64,000 nt of DNA from JBBCJR01 sp037190805. GTDB taxonomy: Bacteria > Pseudomonadota > Alphaproteobacteria > Sphingomonadales > Sphingomonadaceae. The position numbers were made by a program, and so were the translations under genes. Positions 6,909 through 18,083 of the stretch are shown here, in pieces (the stretch's first letter is position 1; every line of letters begins with the position of its first letter). The DNA lies in the NCBI GenBank assembly GCA_037190805.1, contig JBBCJR010000003.1:1-64000 (forward strand). The letters run 5' to 3'. The notes below the pieces were generated by a model that did not search any database, had not been told where the DNA came from, and saw only the letters and a list, made by a program, of their open reading frames with translations.

Positions 6909-7355
6909 TCAGAGCCCAGCGACGACCCGCTCGATCTGGCTGACGGTATGACCCGTCAGGTCCTTATCCAGTTCGCCGATCAGTCGGGACGAAACGTCCT
7001 TGTGATAATGCTTGCGAATTTCGCCCAGAGTGCGCGGCGGGGCGATCACGATCAGCTGGTCGAAGCTGCCGTTGAGAGCATATTCCCGCAACCGGCCGGC
7101 GGTCTCCGCCGCGAATCTGTCTTCCTCCAGTTGATGGAAGTCGGTTTCTTCATAAGCATGGCGGCGGGTGCTGGCGCTGTTGAAGGTGCGGCCCGGCGCG
7201 TCGGACGACTGATCACGATCAGCCGGGTTGTCCTGCTCCTCCGACTGCACCAGTTCCAGGTTCGGTTCCAGCGGAGTTCCTGCGTTGCGGAAGAACAGCA
7301 TCCGCCGTCCATCGGCGACCACGACGAATGTCTTGCGGGAATTGTGCACTATCAT
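6909..7355 (-). CDS. Host attachment family protein (bacterial eRF1-like baeRF)
   Basis: 148 residues. It has the 'host attachment protein' outline, now viewed as a small bacterial homologue of archaeo-eukaryotic release factor domains: an N-terminal TFVVVADGRRMLFFRN strand-turn, a variable Asp/Ser-rich middle, and a C-terminal FDQLIVIAPPRTLGEIRK plus IGELDKDLTGHTVSQI. The name comes from Agrobacterium; the molecular role is not established. AGGAG directly abuts the ATG at 7355, so a GTG six bases further in (start of VHNSRKTF) could be the true start. It is divergent from surE. Confidence 0.82.
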   Translation of the reverse strand: MIVHNSRKTFVVVADGRRMLFFRNAGTPLEPNLELVQSEEQDNPADRDQSSDAPGRTFNSASTRRHAYEETDFHQLEEDRFAAETAGRLREYALNGSFDQLIVIAPPRTLGEIRKHYHKDVSSRLIGELDKDLTGHTVSQIERVVAGL

Positions 7356-7440
7356 CTCCTTTTCTGGCTGTCCGGGAGTGAACGCGCGCGTCGCGAGCAC
7401 AGTTGCGTGGTGAGCGGCCAGAGGCCATAGGCTCGCGACG

Positions 7441-8217
7441 ATGCGCATTCTTCTGACCAATGACGACGGCGTTGACGCGCGTGGCCTGGGAATCCTAGAG
7501 GCGATCGCCCGGCGTTTTTCCGACGATATCTGGATCGTCGCCCCCGCCGAGGAGCAGTCGGGCACGGGCCACTCGCTCTCCCTGACTCGTCCCGTGCGCC
7601 TGCGCCGGTTCGACGATCGCCGCTATGCGGTGACGGGCACGCCGACCGATGCCGTGATGATGGGGCTTGCCCATATTCTGAAGGACGCCCGCCCCGATCT
7701 CATCCTGTCGGGTGTCAATCGGGGCGCCAATCTGGCAGAGGACGTGACTTATTCAGGCACCGTATCCGCTGCGATGGAAGGTGCTCTGGCCGGCATTCCG
7801 TCCATCGCGCTCAGTCAGGTTTATGCGCGCGAGGGGATGGCCGACACCGTACCCTTCGATGCCGCCACCGGCTGGGGCGAACGGGTGCTGGCACCGCTGA
7901 TCGAGATGCCGTTCACGCCTGGCATGCTGATCAACGTCAATTTCCCGCCCCTGGCAGCCGCGGATGTTCGCGGTATCCGCGTCGCCCGCCAGGGCCTGCG
8001 CGACTATGGCCGGCTGAAGATCGTCGAGGGCACCGACCCCAGGGGCTATCCTTATTTCTGGTTCGGCCTCGGCCCTGCAATCACGACCCCGGCCCACGCG
8101 ACCGATCTGGAAGCGATTGCCGACGGGTTCGTCAGCGTCACTCCGCTTCATCTCGACATGACCCATGATCGAACGATGACCGCGCTTGCCGAACGCTACG
8201 GCACTGGCATGGGGTAG
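7441..8217 (+). CDS. surE: 5'/3'-nucleotidase SurE
   Basis: 258 residues, a metal-dependent phosphatase acting on nucleoside 5'- and 3'-monophosphates. The N-terminus MRILLTNDDGVDARGL holds the metal-binding DD, followed by APAEEQSGTGHSLS and the conserved SGVNRGANLAEDVTYSGTVSAAMEG, all catalytic-site signatures. Its usual partner pcm is absent here; instead the NlpD-like lipoprotein gene follows after about 22 bases, an arrangement common in alphaproteobacteria and probably co-transcribed. Confidence 0.96.
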   Translation: MRILLTNDDGVDARGLGILEAIARRFSDDIWIVAPAEEQSGTGHSLSLTRPVRLRRFDDRRYAVTGTPTDAVMMGLAHILKDARPDLILSGVNRGANLAEDVTYSGTVSAAMEGALAGIPSIALSQVYAREGMADTVPFDAATGWGERVLAPLIEMPFTPGMLINVNFPPLAAADVRGIRVARQGLRDYGRLKIVEGTDPRGYPYFWFGLGPAITTPAHATDLEAIADGFVSVTPLHLDMTHDRTMTALAERYGTGMG

Positions 8218-8239
8218 CCAGGGCGCCCCGGAGGCGCTT

Positions 8240-9310
8240 ATGACACGGATCATGCGTTTCGGCCTGCCGACGACCCTTGTCTGCCTCGTGGCGCTGGCTG
8301 CATGCGCGCCACAGCGGCCACCGCTGCCGTCCGGTCCCGTCGCGCCGCCATCACCGTCCCCCGCGCCACAGCCAGCCCCCGCACCGCCTGCTCCCGCGCC
8401 CAAGCCGGCCTGGGTTGCGCGTTCGGTGATTGCGGACGCCGTCGAGATTCGGCCATCGACCTATATCGTGAAGTCGGGAGATACGCTGCGCCGCATTTCC
8501 GACCGCATCGGCGCGGCATCGGAAGCGATCGCGCGGGCGAATAATCTGTCGCCACCGTTTCTGATCCGGGTCGGTCAGAGGCTGACCATTCCGGGCGGCC
8601 GTTGGCACAACGTGAAACCCGGCGAGACCGGCATCGCCATTTCTCGCGCCTATGGTGTCGACTGGTTGAAGGTGGTCGAACTCAACCGACTGGAGGAGCC
8701 CTACATCCTCCGCGACGGTCAGAAGCTGTTATTGCCGTCGAAGGCCGAAGTCGCGGCGATGACCATGGAGGAGCGTGCGTCGGCATTCGAACTCGACATC
8801 GACGACCTCATCACCGGGGGCGAGCCCGCCGCGACCGAAGCCGCAGCCAGCCGCCCGTCACCGTCGGCGACGCCCCAGCGCCCTCTGCCGCCCGGCCAGC
8901 CAGTGGTGGAAAACACCGCCCCCGCGCCCGGACAGTTCAGCTGGCCAGCCAACGGCGCAATATTGTCCCGCTTCGGGCCGAAGGCGGGCGGACGCTACAA
9001 TGACGGCATCAACATTCGCGCGGCGACGGGAGACCCCATACGCGCCGCGGCCGCAGGCACCGTCGCCTATGCCGGCAACGACATTCCTGGCTTTGGCGGT
9101 CTTATCCTCGTCAAACACGGCGGCAACTGGGTCACGGCCTATGCCCACGCCGACGCCCTGCTGGTGCAACGCGGTCAAGCCGTGAAGCGCGGCGACGTTA
9201 TCGCCCGCGCCGGCCAGACCGGATCTGTCGAGGAACCACAGGTGCATTTCGAGATCAGGCAGGGCCGCAAGCCCGTTGATCCCCTCAAATACTTGCCCAC
9301 AGGACGGTGA
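8240..9310 (+). CDS. NlpD/DipM-like LysM-M23 lipoprotein, degenerate peptidase
   Basis: 356 residues. A lipoprotein signal ends in the lipobox LAAC. A Pro/Ala linker leads to two LysM-type modules (STYIVKSGDTLRRISDRIG; then HNVKPGETGIAISRAYGVDW) and a C-terminal M23/LytM domain (from about residue 235). Zinc ligands are mostly lost: NDGIN (residues 254-258) replaces the H..D motif, and the final HxH is reduced to QVHFE. Like NlpD/EnvC it is therefore probably not a peptidase but an activator of cell-wall amidases at division. GGAGG six bases before the ATG fixes the start. Confidence 0.87.
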   Translation: MTRIMRFGLPTTLVCLVALAACAPQRPPLPSGPVAPPSPSPAPQPAPAPPAPAPKPAWVARSVIADAVEIRPSTYIVKSGDTLRRISDRIGAASEAIARANNLSPPFLIRVGQRLTIPGGRWHNVKPGETGIAISRAYGVDWLKVVELNRLEEPYILRDGQKLLLPSKAEVAAMTMEERASAFELDIDDLITGGEPAATEAAASRPSPSATPQRPLPPGQPVVENTAPAPGQFSWPANGAILSRFGPKAGGRYNDGINIRAATGDPIRAAAAGTVAYAGNDIPGFGGLILVKHGGNWVTAYAHADALLVQRGQAVKRGDVIARAGQTGSVEEPQVHFEIRQGRKPVDPLKYLPTGR

Positions 9311-9475
9311 TGCTACGCGGCGCATGATCCCGCGCCATGCCGCTCCGCGCGTCGCCGAAGCCGCAACAGGCCATGTCAATGCGCGATGATTGCGGCGCCG
9401 GTCCACGAACGCGAATGCAAGCGCGACGATTGCCCCTCGTCAAACGCATCGAAAGTCCCTATTTGCGCGGCCATC

Positions 9476-10810
9476 GTGACAATTGAGCTTCCCACCCCGC
9501 CCAAGGTCGGCATGGTCTCGCTCGGCTGCCCCAAGGCGCTGGTCGATAGCGAGCGTATCCTGACCAAGCTGCGCGCCGATGGCTACGGCCTGTCGCCCGC
9601 TTATGCCGGTGCCGACGTCGTGCTGGTCAACACCTGCGGCTTCCTCGATTCCGCCAAGGAGGAAAGCCTGGAAGCAATCGGCGAGGCGATCGCGGAGAAC
9701 GGCCGCGTCATCGTCACCGGCTGCATGGGCAATGAGGCCGAAGCGATCCGCGCCCGTTTCCCGGACGTGCTCGCTATCACTGGCCCACATCAATATGAAT
9801 CAGTGGTCAGCGCGGTTCATGAGGCAGCCCCGCCCATCCCCTCGCCCTATCTCGACCTGGTGCCCGAGGCCGGCCTCAAGCTGACTCCGCGTCACTACAG
9901 CTACCTGAAGATTTCCGAAGGCTGCAACCACCGCTGCGCCTTCTGCATCATCCCTTCGATCCGGGGCGACCTCGTCAGCCGCCGGCCCGACGCAATCCTG
10001 CGCGAAGCGGAAAAACTGGTCGCCGCCGGCACGCGCGAACTGCTGGTCATCAGCCAGGACACCAGCGCCTACGGCCTGGACCTCAAACACGCCGAATGGC
10101 CATGGAAGGGTGCGCCTGTCCGGGCTCACATGACCGACCTCGCGCGCGAGCTTGGTCGGTTGGGGGCATGGGTGCGGCTGCATTATGTCTACCCCTACCC
10201 CCATGTTGACCGGGTGATCCCGCTGATGGCGGAAGGGTTGGTGCTGCCTTATCTGGACATCCCCTTCCAGCACGCGGCGCCGTCGGTGCTGAAGGCGATG
10301 AAGCGTCCCGCCAATGACGCCAAGGTACTGGAACGCCTACGTGGCTGGCGCGAGATCTGCCCCGATATCGCTATCCGCTCCAGCTTCGTCGTTGGTTTCC
10401 CCGGCGAGACCGAGGCCGACTTTCAGTATCTGCTCGACTGGCTGGACGAGGCGAAGCTCGACCGCGTCGGCGCTTTCCGGTTCGAGCCGGTGACCGGCGC
10501 CGCCGCCAATGCCCTGCCCGACCCCGTTCCCGAGGAGGTGAAGGAAGAGCGCTACGCCCGCATCATGGCAAAGACCGCCGCCATTTCCGCCGCCAAGCTG
10601 GCAGGGAAGGTGGGTCGCACGATCGACGTCATCATCGATGCGGTGGACACCGGTAGCGGCGGCGCCACCGGCCGCTCGACAGCGGATGCCCCGGAAATCG
10701 ACGGTGAGGTCCAGCTTCGCGACGCCGGACACCTCGCCGCCGGTGACATCATCCGTGTCCTGGTGGAGGATGCGGACGAGCATGATCTGTACGGGGTTCC
10801 CATTCGATGA
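9476..10810 (+). CDS. rimO: Ribosomal protein S12 methylthiotransferase RimO
   Basis: 444 residues; a radical-SAM enzyme that adds a methylthio group to the conserved Asp of ribosomal protein S12. The N-terminal MTTase domain has the three cysteines for the auxiliary 4Fe-4S cluster (GCPKALVD, NTCGFLDSA, TGCMGNEA). The radical-SAM motif CNHRCAFC follows near residue 150, and a C-terminal TRAM domain ends the protein. A GTG start (VTIELPTPPKVGMVSLG) fits the family N-terminus better than an ATG 90 bases upstream. It overlaps the next gene by four bases (ATGA). Confidence 0.95.
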   Translation: MTIELPTPPKVGMVSLGCPKALVDSERILTKLRADGYGLSPAYAGADVVLVNTCGFLDSAKEESLEAIGEAIAENGRVIVTGCMGNEAEAIRARFPDVLAITGPHQYESVVSAVHEAAPPIPSPYLDLVPEAGLKLTPRHYSYLKISEGCNHRCAFCIIPSIRGDLVSRRPDAILREAEKLVAAGTRELLVISQDTSAYGLDLKHAEWPWKGAPVRAHMTDLARELGRLGAWVRLHYVYPYPHVDRVIPLMAEGLVLPYLDIPFQHAAPSVLKAMKRPANDAKVLERLRGWREICPDIAIRSSFVVGFPGETEADFQYLLDWLDEAKLDRVGAFRFEPVTGAAANALPDPVPEEVKEERYARIMAKTAAISAAKLAGKVGRTIDVIIDAVDTGSGGATGRSTADAPEIDGEVQLRDAGHLAAGDIIRVLVEDADEHDLYGVPIR

Positions 10811-12198
10811 CCGATTTTGCCGCCCTTCTCCAGCCTGATCGGGGAGAGGCGGCACGCGCCGTGGCGATCATCGACAAAGCGAGGCTGGATATCTGGCTGA
10901 AGGATCAGCCCGCCCGCGTCCGGGCCGCGCTGACGGCACAGCGCTTCACCGGCGCCGCCCATGAAATCGCGATCCTGCCCGGAGAAGCGGCGGACGACTG
11001 GTCGGTGGCCGCCGGTGTCGCCAATGCCGCCGCGCTGACGCCCTGGTGCCTTGCCCGCGCGGCGGAGCGGCTGCCTGAGGGACAGTATCGGCTGACCACC
11101 GACGATACAGGCGCCGCAGCGCTTGGCTGGCTGCTCGCGCAGTATCGGTTCGACCGTTACCGCAAACCGGTCGACGTCGCCGGACCTCGGGTCCTGCTGG
11201 TCAAGGACGTTGCGCGAATTGATGACAAGATCCGCCTGGCCGGCGCGGTCGCCTGGGTCCGCGACCTGGTCAACACGCCCGCCAGCGATCTCGGCCCCGC
11301 CGCGCTGGAAGCGGCGGCAGCGGATCTCGCACGCCACACCGGCGCGACGATCCGCGTCGCCCGCGACGGCGATCTCGAAAACGGCTTTCCCCTCGTCGCT
11401 GCAGTCGGACGCGCCGCTCCGCCTGATCGCGCGCCCCGGCTGATCGAGCTGGAATGGGGCGAAGCCGCCCATCCACGCATCGCCATCATCGGCAAGGGCG
11501 TGTGCTTCGACACCGGCGGCCTCGACATTAAGCCATCCTCGGCCATGCTGCTGATGAAAAAGGACATGGGCGGCGCTGCCCATGCGCTGGCGCTTGCCCG
11601 ACTGGTGATCGAGACGCGGCTGCCCGTACGGCTACATCTGCTGATCCCGGCGGTGGAGAATTCGGTGTCCGGCGACGCCTTCCGGCCGGGCGACATCCTC
11701 GCCAGCCGTAAGGGGCTGAACGTCGAGATCGGCAATACCGACGCGGAAGGCCGCTTGATTCTGGCCGATGCCCTGACGCGGGCGAGCGAGGATACGCCCG
11801 AGCTGATTATTGATTTCGCCACCTTGACCGGAGCAGCCCGGGTCGCGCTGGGACCAGCGCTGCCGGCTCTGTTCGCCAATGACGACAGACTGGCGGCCGA
11901 CTTTTCCGCTGCCGCCGAACTCAGCGCCGATCCGGTGTGGCGCCTGCCGCTGTGGGACGATTACGCCGACATGCTGAAGTCCGACACGGCGGATATCAAC
12001 AACGCTGGCGAAGGCGGCATGGCCGGCGCCGTCACCGCCGCGCTGTTCCTGAAGCGTTTCGTGCCCGACGATATCCCCTGGGCCCATCTCGACACCTATG
12101 CCTGGATGCCGGCGGCCAAGCCGGGCCGGCCCAAGGGGGGCGAGGCGCTGGGCCTGCGCGCCGCCTGGGCGCTGCTGAAAAGCCGCTACCCGGTCTGA
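10807..12198 (+). CDS. M17 leucyl aminopeptidase family protein
   Basis: 463 residues; a zinc/manganese aminopeptidase that removes N-terminal amino acids from peptides in the cytoplasm. The C-terminal catalytic domain carries GKGVCFDTGGLDIKPSSAM, KKDMGGAA and the family signature NTDAEGRLILADAL with metal ligands and the catalytic Arg. The N-terminal domain is more variable, as usual. Translationally coupled to rimO by ATGA overlap. It is not the canonical PepA, which carries a longer DNA-binding N-terminus. Confidence 0.94.
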   Translation: MTDFAALLQPDRGEAARAVAIIDKARLDIWLKDQPARVRAALTAQRFTGAAHEIAILPGEAADDWSVAAGVANAAALTPWCLARAAERLPEGQYRLTTDDTGAAALGWLLAQYRFDRYRKPVDVAGPRVLLVKDVARIDDKIRLAGAVAWVRDLVNTPASDLGPAALEAAAADLARHTGATIRVARDGDLENGFPLVAAVGRAAPPDRAPRLIELEWGEAAHPRIAIIGKGVCFDTGGLDIKPSSAMLLMKKDMGGAAHALALARLVIETRLPVRLHLLIPAVENSVSGDAFRPGDILASRKGLNVEIGNTDAEGRLILADALTRASEDTPELIIDFATLTGAARVALGPALPALFANDDRLAADFSAAAELSADPVWRLPLWDDYADMLKSDTADINNAGEGGMAGAVTAALFLKRFVPDDIPWAHLDTYAWMPAAKPGRPKGGEALGLRAAWALLKSRYPV

Positions 12199-12308
12199 TC
12201 TTCGTGCTCTGGAGGCAGGGCCCTCAACCGAATCTTCCCGCCGGTGAAACGATCCGCCCTTTTCTGTGTTTATTCCCACAAGGAGATGGGGGCCGGAGAG
12301 GGACCAAG

Positions 12309-12695
12309 GTGCGATCGATCAGCGAAAATCACGTCGCGGCAAATCTGAAAGGCTGGATGTCGGCGCTGATCGCCTATGTCCAATCCGGCCGCGCGGACCT
12401 TACCAATCGCCAGATGGCGTTGCTGATGCTGGTCTATCTCACGCCCGGCCCGCATACGGTGCGGGGGTTGGCAGGGCGACTCAAGGTATCGAAACCGGTG
12501 GTTACGCGGGCCTTGAACACGCTGGGCGGCCTCGGCTATCTCAAACGCCGCAAGGATGAACGCGACCTGCGCAACGTTCTTGTCGAAGGCACGGACAATG
12601 GCGAGGCGTTTCTCAATTCCTTCGCCGGATTGATCGAAAAGGGCATCGCCACCGACCATGCCGAGGCCCCTGCCCGCGCTTTCTCACCGGCCTAG
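12309..12695 (+). CDS. MarR-type winged-helix regulator
   Basis: 128 residues from a GTG preceded by GAGAGGG. Residues about 30-95 form a winged helix: LTNRQMALLMLVYLTPGPHT, then VRGLAGRLKVSKPVVTRALN as recognition helix and KRRKDERDLRNVLVEGTD as wing. It is short for MarR (usually about 140) and lacks a well-formed dimerisation N-terminus, so ligand response is uncertain. The C-terminal 12 codons overlap the start of the NlpC/P60 gene, a link that suggests coupled expression. Confidence 0.78.
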   Translation: MRSISENHVAANLKGWMSALIAYVQSGRADLTNRQMALLMLVYLTPGPHTVRGLAGRLKVSKPVVTRALNTLGGLGYLKRRKDERDLRNVLVEGTDNGEAFLNSFAGLIEKGIATDHAEAPARAFSPA

Positions 12696-13542
12696 CTCGT
12701 TCCGGATTTCCGGCCCGTCCACCGCCCTAGACCGCCGCAACTGCGCCCGACGCGAGGACCTCGCCGAGCTCGCGTCCGCAGGCCGGGTCATCGTGCCCCA
12801 CTACGTGGAACCGCGGCTGCGTCGGACGCTCGCGCCCACCGCCATGCTGCGCGCCGCGCCGGACGACCGCGCATCAGCCCTGTCGCAACTGCTGGCGGGA
12901 GAGGCGTTCGCGCTCCTTGATACCGTCGGCGACTGGGCCTGGGGGTACAGCGCCCACGATCATTATGTCGGCTATGTGCGGACTGACACGATCGGGATCG
13001 GCCCTGCCCCCACTCACCGGGTGACAGCGCCGCTTGCGCTGGCCTTCTCGGCCCCCGACATCAAATCGCCGCTCCAGGTCCGCCTGCCAATGGGCGTGCA
13101 AGTTCATGCCGACCGCGAGGACGGCTCTTTCCTCGCCACAGCCCATGGCTGGATACACCACCAGCACCTCTCGCCACTCGACGACTATGCGGCCGATCCC
13201 GTGGCGGTGGCGGAACGACTGACCGGTACACCCTATCTATGGGGCGGCCGTGCGGGCGACGGGCTCGACTGTTCCGGCCTTGTCCAGCTGACGCTCGGGA
13301 TGGCAGGCGTCGCCGCCCCGCGCGACAGCGACCAGCAGCGCGACGGGCTTGGCACGCCGGTCGCCGACATCGCCAGCCTGAGGCGCGGCGACCTGGTGTT
13401 CGTGCCGGGCCATGTCGGGATGATGGTCGACGAAAGGCGGATCATTCACGCCAACGCCTATTGGATGGCCGTGACGGTCGAACCCCTGATCGACATGCTG
13501 GGTCGACTGGACAAGCCGGACCTTGCCCTGCGCAGGCTTTAA
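12658..13542 (+). CDS. NlpC/P60 (C40) peptidase with SH3-like domains
   Basis: 294 residues. The N-terminal two thirds contain SH3-like segments (LRAAPDDRASALSQLLAGEAF; AWGYSAHDHYVGYVRTD). The C-terminal NlpC/P60 domain (from about residue 180) has the catalytic Cys in DGLDCSGLVQ, His in PGHVGMMVD and the third polar residue near HANAY. Such enzymes cleave gamma-D-Glu to diaminopimelate bonds in peptidoglycan peptides. No signal peptide is visible, so it may act on recycled muropeptides in the cytoplasm, as proposed for related dipeptidases. It overlaps the MarR gene by 38 bases. Confidence 0.9.
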   Translation: MPRPLPALSHRPSSFRISGPSTALDRRNCARREDLAELASAGRVIVPHYVEPRLRRTLAPTAMLRAAPDDRASALSQLLAGEAFALLDTVGDWAWGYSAHDHYVGYVRTDTIGIGPAPTHRVTAPLALAFSAPDIKSPLQVRLPMGVQVHADREDGSFLATAHGWIHHQHLSPLDDYAADPVAVAERLTGTPYLWGGRAGDGLDCSGLVQLTLGMAGVAAPRDSDQQRDGLGTPVADIASLRRGDLVFVPGHVGMMVDERRIIHANAYWMAVTVEPLIDMLGRLDKPDLALRRL

Positions 13543-13571
13543 GGCAGGACGTTCAAACCGATGCCTCTAAT

Positions 13572-15080
13572 CTAGAGGCAAGCCTCCAGAAACGCCTGAT
13601 CGAAGCCATATTGCTTCGCCTTTTCAAGCGTATATGGCCTCAGGCCCATCGAACGATATTCGCCGATGATCTTGCCGTCGGCGCTCTCGTCGAGATATTC
13701 GAACTTGAACAGTTCCTGGGTGACGATGACGTCACCCTCCATCCCGATCACTTCGGTGATGTTGGTGGTACGCCGGCTACCGTCGCGCAGGCGCTTCACC
13801 TGGACGATGAGGTCGACCGAATCGGCGATCTGCCGGCTGATGGCCTCCTTCGGCACCTTGATGTCCGACATCATCACCATGTTTTCCATACGCGCCAGAC
13901 ACTCGCGCGGGCTGTTGGAGTGAAGGGTGCACATCGATCCATCATGGCCGGTGTTCATGGCCGCGAGCATGTCGAAGCACTCTGCGCCGCGGATTTCGCC
14001 CAGGATGATCCGGTCCGGGCGCATACGCAGCGCATTGATGACCAGATCGCGGATCGTGATCGCGCCCTGCCCCTCGAGGTTCGGCGGGCGGGTCTCCAGC
14101 GGCAGCCAGTGCGGCTGCTGCAGGCGAAGTTCGGCCGCGTCCTCGAGGGTGATGACGCGTTCGCCAGGGTCGATCATCTTCGACAGCGCATTCAGCATCG
14201 TCGTCTTGCCCGAGCCGGTACCGCCCGAAATGACGATGTTGAACCGGCTCGCGCCTGCCACCTTCAGCGCCGTCGCCATCTTCTGTGACATCGAGCCGAA
14301 ACCCGCCATCTTGTCGAGCGTGATCGGCTTGGCCGAGAATTTACGAATCGAGATCGCCGTGCCCCGCAGGGAGAGCGGCGGCACGATGACGTTGACGCGG
14401 CTGCCGTCGGACAGCCGCGCGTCGGCCAGAGGCGTCGTCTGATCGACGCGGCGGCCAACCTTGTTGACGATCCGCTGAGCGATCTGGAACAGATGCTCCT
14501 CGTCGCGGAACTGGATGCGCGCGAGCTCCAGCTTGCCCTTGCGTTCAATGTAGGTCTGGTTCGGCCCGTTGACCATGATGTCGTTGATATCGGGGTCGGC
14601 CAGCAGCTCTTCGAGCGGCCCCAGGCCCAGCAATTCGTCGACCAGCACCTTTTCCAGCGCGAACTGCTCGCGCCGGTTGAGGGTCAGTTTGAGGTCGGCC
14701 AGCACCTCGACGATGATCGGCCGGAACTCCTCGGCCAATTCGTCCTTGGACAACGTCGCCGCCGCCTCTGGGTCGACCCGCTCCAGCAGGCGCGGCAGCA
14801 CCTGCTCCTTGATGCGGTGAATGCTGGCCTCGAACCCTTCGATCTGGGGCGTATCGTCGTGGGTCGCGGTCTCACGGGCAACCAGCCGGGCCATGGCGTC
14901 GGTCGAGGCGCTGCCGGTGATCGCCAGCGGCGCATCTTCTTCGACTGCCTCGGATTCGAGAGCAGGGGCGTCGCTGACGGCAGAGGACGCCGGCGCCGGG
15001 CCGCCCTGCATGGGCCGCGCCGAACCGAAACTAGGCCTGATCGCGCCGCTTGTTCCCGGCCGCCGTCCGAAAGCACTCAT
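13572..15080 (-). CDS. cpaF: CpaF-family type II/IV secretion ATPase
   Basis: 502 residues. After a disordered, Pro/Ala/Glu-rich N-terminus of about 95 residues comes the helical VirB11-like N-domain (SIHRIKEQVLPRLLE) and the ATPase core: Walker A GGTGSGKTTMLNAL, Asp box, Walker B RIILGEIRG, and the His box ending MNTGHDGSMCTLHSNSPREC. CpaF/TadA powers Flp-type pilus assembly, but no other tad/cpa genes are nearby. ATG at 15080 is chosen; an upstream GTG adds five residues. Downstream of secA with a separate leader. Confidence 0.93.
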   Translation of the reverse strand: MSAFGRRPGTSGAIRPSFGSARPMQGGPAPASSAVSDAPALESEAVEEDAPLAITGSASTDAMARLVARETATHDDTPQIEGFEASIHRIKEQVLPRLLERVDPEAAATLSKDELAEEFRPIIVEVLADLKLTLNRREQFALEKVLVDELLGLGPLEELLADPDINDIMVNGPNQTYIERKGKLELARIQFRDEEHLFQIAQRIVNKVGRRVDQTTPLADARLSDGSRVNVIVPPLSLRGTAISIRKFSAKPITLDKMAGFGSMSQKMATALKVAGASRFNIVISGGTGSGKTTMLNALSKMIDPGERVITLEDAAELRLQQPHWLPLETRPPNLEGQGAITIRDLVINALRMRPDRIILGEIRGAECFDMLAAMNTGHDGSMCTLHSNSPRECLARMENMVMMSDIKVPKEAISRQIADSVDLIVQVKRLRDGSRRTTNITEVIGMEGDVIVTQELFKFEYLDESADGKIIGEYRSMGLRPYTLEKAKQYGFDQAFLEACL

Positions 15081-15182
15081 GAGCCTTGCCGTCACCCGTC
15101 ATGTGAAGCGTTGTGGCTCTACGACCTAAACCCCGGGTCTTTACAAAGCGCTAACCTCGCGTCGGACGGTGATCAGGCTGCG

Positions 15183-17924
<2,742 letters not shown>

Positions 17925-18083
17925 GGGGTGTCCTCAACCAGAATAAGCGGGTCGAAAAGGGCGCCACATGCGCCCGGCCGCCCCTACCCGAAACAGGCGG
18001 CCGATGTAGGATCGGGGGCATTTCAAGTCAATGAACGACGCCGCTTGCGGGCGCGCGGGGTGCGCCTTAATGCGCGAAGCACC

